This document shows, piece after piece, positions 61,170 to 64,000 of a stretch of 64,000 bases of DNA. Each line of letters starts with the position of its first letter. Within the stretch, counting starts at the first letter, position 1. The stretch is from Pseudomonadota bacterium (GTDB lineage Bacteria; Pseudomonadota; Gammaproteobacteria; Steroidobacterales; Steroidobacteraceae), in assembly GCA_018241425.1 (NCBI GenBank), contig JAFEDU010000002.1, positions 124,001 through 188,000 on the forward strand, in the 5' to 3' direction. Made by a program: the position numbers and the translations under genes. The notes beneath the pieces are model-generated. The model was not told where the DNA came from. It did no database searches and saw only the letters and a list, made by a program, of their open reading frames with translations.

Positions 61170-63140
61170 ATGAGGTCGAAAGGTCACCGCGTGCCGGTGT
61201 TCCTCGCCCTGGTCCTGGCGGCGGCCCCCGTTTTTTCCGCAGACCACGGCCATGCCTCCACCGAGACGCTGACCGTCGGCCAGCTCACGCTGCGCCACTG
61301 CGACACGCCTGCCCCCTGGTGCGGCACCTTCAGCCGGCCGCTCGATCCGCAGGGGACGGTGCCGGGGACCGTCCCGGTCTACTTCGAGTACTGGCCGCAC
61401 ACGGGGGGTACCCCGGCTGCCGGCATGCTGGTGGCCACCGAGGGCGGCCCCGGCTTTCCGGCCACCGAATCGCGCAGCGAATACCTGGAGCTTTTTGAGC
61501 CCCTGCGCGGCGATTACGACGTCCTCATCATGGACAACCGCGGCACCGGGCGTTCGGGGGCGGTCGAATGCCACGCACTCCAGCAGGCGGCGGCGCTCAC
61601 CGAGAAGGGCATCGGTGCCTGCGGGCGCGCGCTCGGGCAGCGCGTCGCCCTGTACAGCACCGCGCTCGCCGCCGATGACCTGGCGGCGCTCCTGCAGGCC
61701 CTGGGCGTCGCGCGGATCGGCCTCTACGGGGACTCCTACGGCACCTACTTCAGCCAGGTGTTCACGCTGCGTCACCCGGACCGGCTGCGCGCGGTGGTGC
61801 TGGACGGCGCCTACCCGCTGGATGGACCGGATTACCCCTGGTACCCGCACTACGCGCCTGCCATGCGCGAGAAGTTCAACCGCGCCTGCGAGCGTTCGAG
61901 CGAATGCAGCGCCATCCCGGGCAGCTCGATGGACCACATCGCGCCGGCGCTGAAGTCGCTGCGCGCCCATCCGTTCGAGGCGCGCGTGCGCACCGGGGAG
62001 CTCGAGCTTACGAGCTTCAGGGCGGATGCCGCCGCGCTCGCGACCGTCATGTTCGGCTCCGCGCCGGCTTACGCCTCGGTGCGCGAGACCGATGCCGCGG
62101 CGCGCGCCTTCGTGGAAGGGGACCGGCTGCCGCTCCTGCGCCTGATGGCCGAAACCCGCGGCCAGGTCGACTCGCGCGACCCCACGCACGACGCACGCCT
62201 CTTCAGCGCCGGCCTTGCGGCCGCGGTCTCCTGCGGCGACCCACCCCAGATATTCGACATGACGCTGCCGCCGCGCGAGCGCGTCCTGGCCCGCGACCAC
62301 GCGATCGCGCAGCGTCAGGCGCTCCTGCCCGACACCTACGCGCCCTTCAGCATCGCCGAGTACCGCCGCATGCCGCTCGACTACGCGTTCATCGACGAAT
62401 GCGTCGACTGGCCGGCGCGCACGCCGGCGTGGCCGTCCTCGCAGCTGGTGCCCGATGCGCCATACCCCGACATCCCGGTGCTGGTGGTGTCCGGCGAGCT
62501 CGACAACATGACCAGCGCCGCAGACGGGGCGGCGGCCGCGGCGCGCTTCCCCGGAGCCCACCACGTCGTGATCGCCAACGGCTTTCACGTCAATGCACTG
62601 GCGCACTCGCGCAGCGAATGCGGCGCGCTCCTGGTGCGACGCTTCTTCGCCAACCTGTCCACCGAGGACGACCGCTGCGCCGCCGAGGTCCCGCCGGTGC
62701 GGCTGGTGCCCCGCTTCGCCCGTCGCGCGGAGGAGCTGTCGCCGGCCGCGGCCATCGAGGGCAACCAGGCCGACCAGGCCGCCCTCAAGGTCGTCACCGC
62801 CGCGCTCCTCACCTGCGAGGACGCGATCGCGCGCGCGATCGCGTCGGGGGCGGGCACGGGCCTCGGCCTGCGCGACGGCACCGTCACGGTGACGCAGGCC
62901 GGTGACGGGTTTCATCTGGCGCTGCATGGCGTGCGCTGGACCGCGGACGTGGCCGTCTCCGGCGAGGTGGACTGGCCCGGGCGTACCGGGGACGTGCACG
63001 CCAGCGTCACGCTCGAGGGGCCGCCCGGTGCAAGCGGAGCGCTGCAGCTTGAATGGCCTGAAGGCGTGGCCGGCGCGCGCGCCACGGCCCGCGGCACGCT
63101 CGGGACGCAGGCGGTCGCGGCGCAGGCACCGGCGCCCTGA
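61170..63140 (+). CDS. Secreted TAP-like alpha/beta hydrolase
   Basis: A 656-residue exported hydrolase of the tripeptidyl-aminopeptidase-like type. Signal (1-23), nucleophile elbow GDSYGT, C-terminal TAP domain with VVSGELDNMTS and NGFHVN for Asp and His. A 140-residue C-terminal extension is beta-rich. ATG 61170 chosen at the signal. Confidence 0.87.
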   Translation: MRSKGHRVPVFLALVLAAAPVFSADHGHASTETLTVGQLTLRHCDTPAPWCGTFSRPLDPQGTVPGTVPVYFEYWPHTGGTPAAGMLVATEGGPGFPATESRSEYLELFEPLRGDYDVLIMDNRGTGRSGAVECHALQQAAALTEKGIGACGRALGQRVALYSTALAADDLAALLQALGVARIGLYGDSYGTYFSQVFTLRHPDRLRAVVLDGAYPLDGPDYPWYPHYAPAMREKFNRACERSSECSAIPGSSMDHIAPALKSLRAHPFEARVRTGELELTSFRADAAALATVMFGSAPAYASVRETDAAARAFVEGDRLPLLRLMAETRGQVDSRDPTHDARLFSAGLAAAVSCGDPPQIFDMTLPPRERVLARDHAIAQRQALLPDTYAPFSIAEYRRMPLDYAFIDECVDWPARTPAWPSSQLVPDAPYPDIPVLVVSGELDNMTSAADGAAAAARFPGAHHVVIANGFHVNALAHSRSECGALLVRRFFANLSTEDDRCAAEVPPVRLVPRFARRAEELSPAAAIEGNQADQAALKVVTAALLTCEDAIARAIASGAGTGLGLRDGTVTVTQAGDGFHLALHGVRWTADVAVSGEVDWPGRTGDVHASVTLEGPPGASGALQLEWPEGVAGARATARGTLGTQAVAAQAPAP

Positions 63141-63155
63141 GTTCAAGGCGGCGGC

Positions 63156-64000
63156 ATGCAGACCGATGATCTTCCGGCGGGGATCGCGCCCTGGTTGCGC
63201 GAGCTGTGTGGCGGGGAGATCACGCGCCTGGAGCGGCACACCGCGCGGCGGGAAGCCTGGGTCGTCGATCTGCGCGACCGCAACGGCGCGGTCGTGGAAG
63301 GTTTCCTGAGGCTTGAGCGCACCCCCCTTCCCGGGGATCCCTGGTCACTGGCGCGCGAGACGCGCATCGTCGAGATCCTGCATCCGACCCCGGTCCCGGT
63401 CCCGCGGGTGCTGGGTCGCAACGCGACGCTCGCCTGCACGCTGTTCGAGCGGGTGCCCGGCCGCGCGGACCTGCAGAATGCGCCGCCGCAGCAGCAGCGG
63501 CGCGTGCTCGAGCACTTCTTCGATCTCGTCGCGGACCTGCACACCGTGGACATCGGGATCTTTCCCGAGACCGAGTTCCCGCGCCCGGCCGGCGCACGCG
63601 ACTGCGCGCTGCGCGAGATGGATTTCGTGCGGCAGCGCTGGAGCGGCTTCCTCGCCGGCCACCAGGATCCGCTCATCACCTATGGCATCGACTGGCTCGA
63701 GCGCCATGCACCGGCCTCCGTGCAGCGCGTCTCGTTCGTCCAGGGCGACACCGGGCCGGTGAACTTCCTGTTCGGGGACGACCGGGTGACCGCGATCATC
63801 GACTGGGAATGGGGCCACCTCGGGGATCCGATGGAGGACCTCGGCAACATCAGCGTGCGCGAGTTCTGGAACCCGTCGGGTGGACTCAGGGGCCTCTTCG
63901 GGCGCTACCAGGCGCGCTCCGGACTCAAGGTCGACCTGCAGGCGGTGCGCTACTACCGGGTGCAGCAGAACATGCGTGGCATGATCCCGATCGCGGAGCG
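63156..64000 (+). CDS. Aminoglycoside phosphotransferase-family protein (partial)
   Basis: The first 281 codons of a kinase-like protein cut by the window end. The Brenner-type loop reads QGDTGPVNF (His replaced by Gln, as in a known subgroup) and the metal motif IIDWEWGHLGDP follows. Likely phosphorylates a small alcohol or acts in CoA-linked metabolism; not a resistance gene by evidence. Starts 15 nt after the hydrolase stop. Confidence 0.85.
   Translation, partial: MQTDDLPAGIAPWLRELCGGEITRLERHTARREAWVVDLRDRNGAVVEGFLRLERTPLPGDPWSLARETRIVEILHPTPVPVPRVLGRNATLACTLFERVPGRADLQNAPPQQQRRVLEHFFDLVADLHTVDIGIFPETEFPRPAGARDCALREMDFVRQRWSGFLAGHQDPLITYGIDWLERHAPASVQRVSFVQGDTGPVNFLFGDDRVTAIIDWEWGHLGDPMEDLGNISVREFWNPSGGLRGLFGRYQARSGLKVDLQAVRYYRVQQNMRGMIPIAE

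Noticed and set aside
61164-63239. 691-codon minus-strand frame opposite the TAP-like hydrolase
   Set aside because: Composition artefact; the plus frame has a signal peptide and hydrolase motifs.
1-64000. CRISPR arrays, rRNA and complete insertion sequences
   Set aside because: None seen; the only direct repeats of note are the att cores and paired heptamers of the island.

Overview
The window is high-GC DNA from a gammaproteobacterium. The main evidence is the run lolB-ispE-tRNA-Gln-prs-rplY-pth-ychF (8.7-14.0 kb), a classic gammaproteobacterial order, with prfA nearby and a heptose-LPS block hldE-gmhB-hldD. The many secreted peptidases, the PEP-CTERM protein and the MoxR/DUF58 operon would fit a Steroidobacter/Nevskia-like lineage, but that placement is inference. 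Gene density is high and many neighbours overlap by 4 nt (ATGA or GTGA).

Layout. 0-4.1 kb: the end of a DUF4129-DUF4350-MoxR-DUF58 operon. It faces a SpoIIM-RDD-prfA operon on the other strand (4.1-6.9 kb). 7.0-14.0 kb: housekeeping genes (TPR lipoprotein, lolB, ispE, tRNA-Gln, prs, rplY, pth, ychF). 14.2-15.8 kb: a LuxR-type regulator with a complete acyl-homoserine-lactone pocket but no luxI, followed by a PEP-CTERM protein. 15.97-21.0 kb: a compact integrative element in a tRNA-Met gene. It has 45-bp att repeats, paired 11-bp-spaced heptamers inside both ends, an integrase overlapping a small xis-like gene, a DUF4156 lipoprotein, an outer-membrane barrel and a RES/Xre toxin-antitoxin pair.

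21.1-27.0 kb: a DAB-type inorganic carbon accumulation locus (divergent LysR regulator, dabB, dabA) translationally coupled to a lone cysD. 27.2-30.9 kb: a CHASE4-PAS-GGDEF-EAL protein and a cytochrome c4-like diheme protein. 30.9-36.8 kb: a divergent locus with a non-pyrrolysine MttB-family methyltransferase, a trimethylamine-dehydrogenase-like flavoenzyme, an aldehyde dehydrogenase homologue lacking its catalytic residues, and a 4Fe-4S protein. 36.8-43.9 kb: a DUF885 hydrolase, small conserved proteins, an RRM protein, a BON lipoprotein, a metallo-beta-lactamase-fold enzyme, DUF2905 and a secreted alpha/beta hydrolase.

44.0-51.8 kb: an operon of ADP-forming acyl-CoA ligase, CaiD-like dehydratase, NCS1-type transporter and BKACE. 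It is divergent from a GlxA/CdhR-type AraC regulator followed by a CapA-family protein. This reads as a catabolic route for carnitine or a similar quaternary amine. With the MttB locus 7 kb away, it makes methylated-amine use the most distinctive theme of the window. 51.9-56.0 kb: a GT9 glycosyltransferase and hldD/gmhB/hldE. 56.2-64.0 kb: S10 carboxypeptidase, chrA, a TSUP permease, a secreted alkaline-phosphatase-superfamily enzyme, a TAP-like hydrolase and the start of an APH-family phosphotransferase cut by the window end. No CRISPR array, rRNA or complete insertion sequence was seen.
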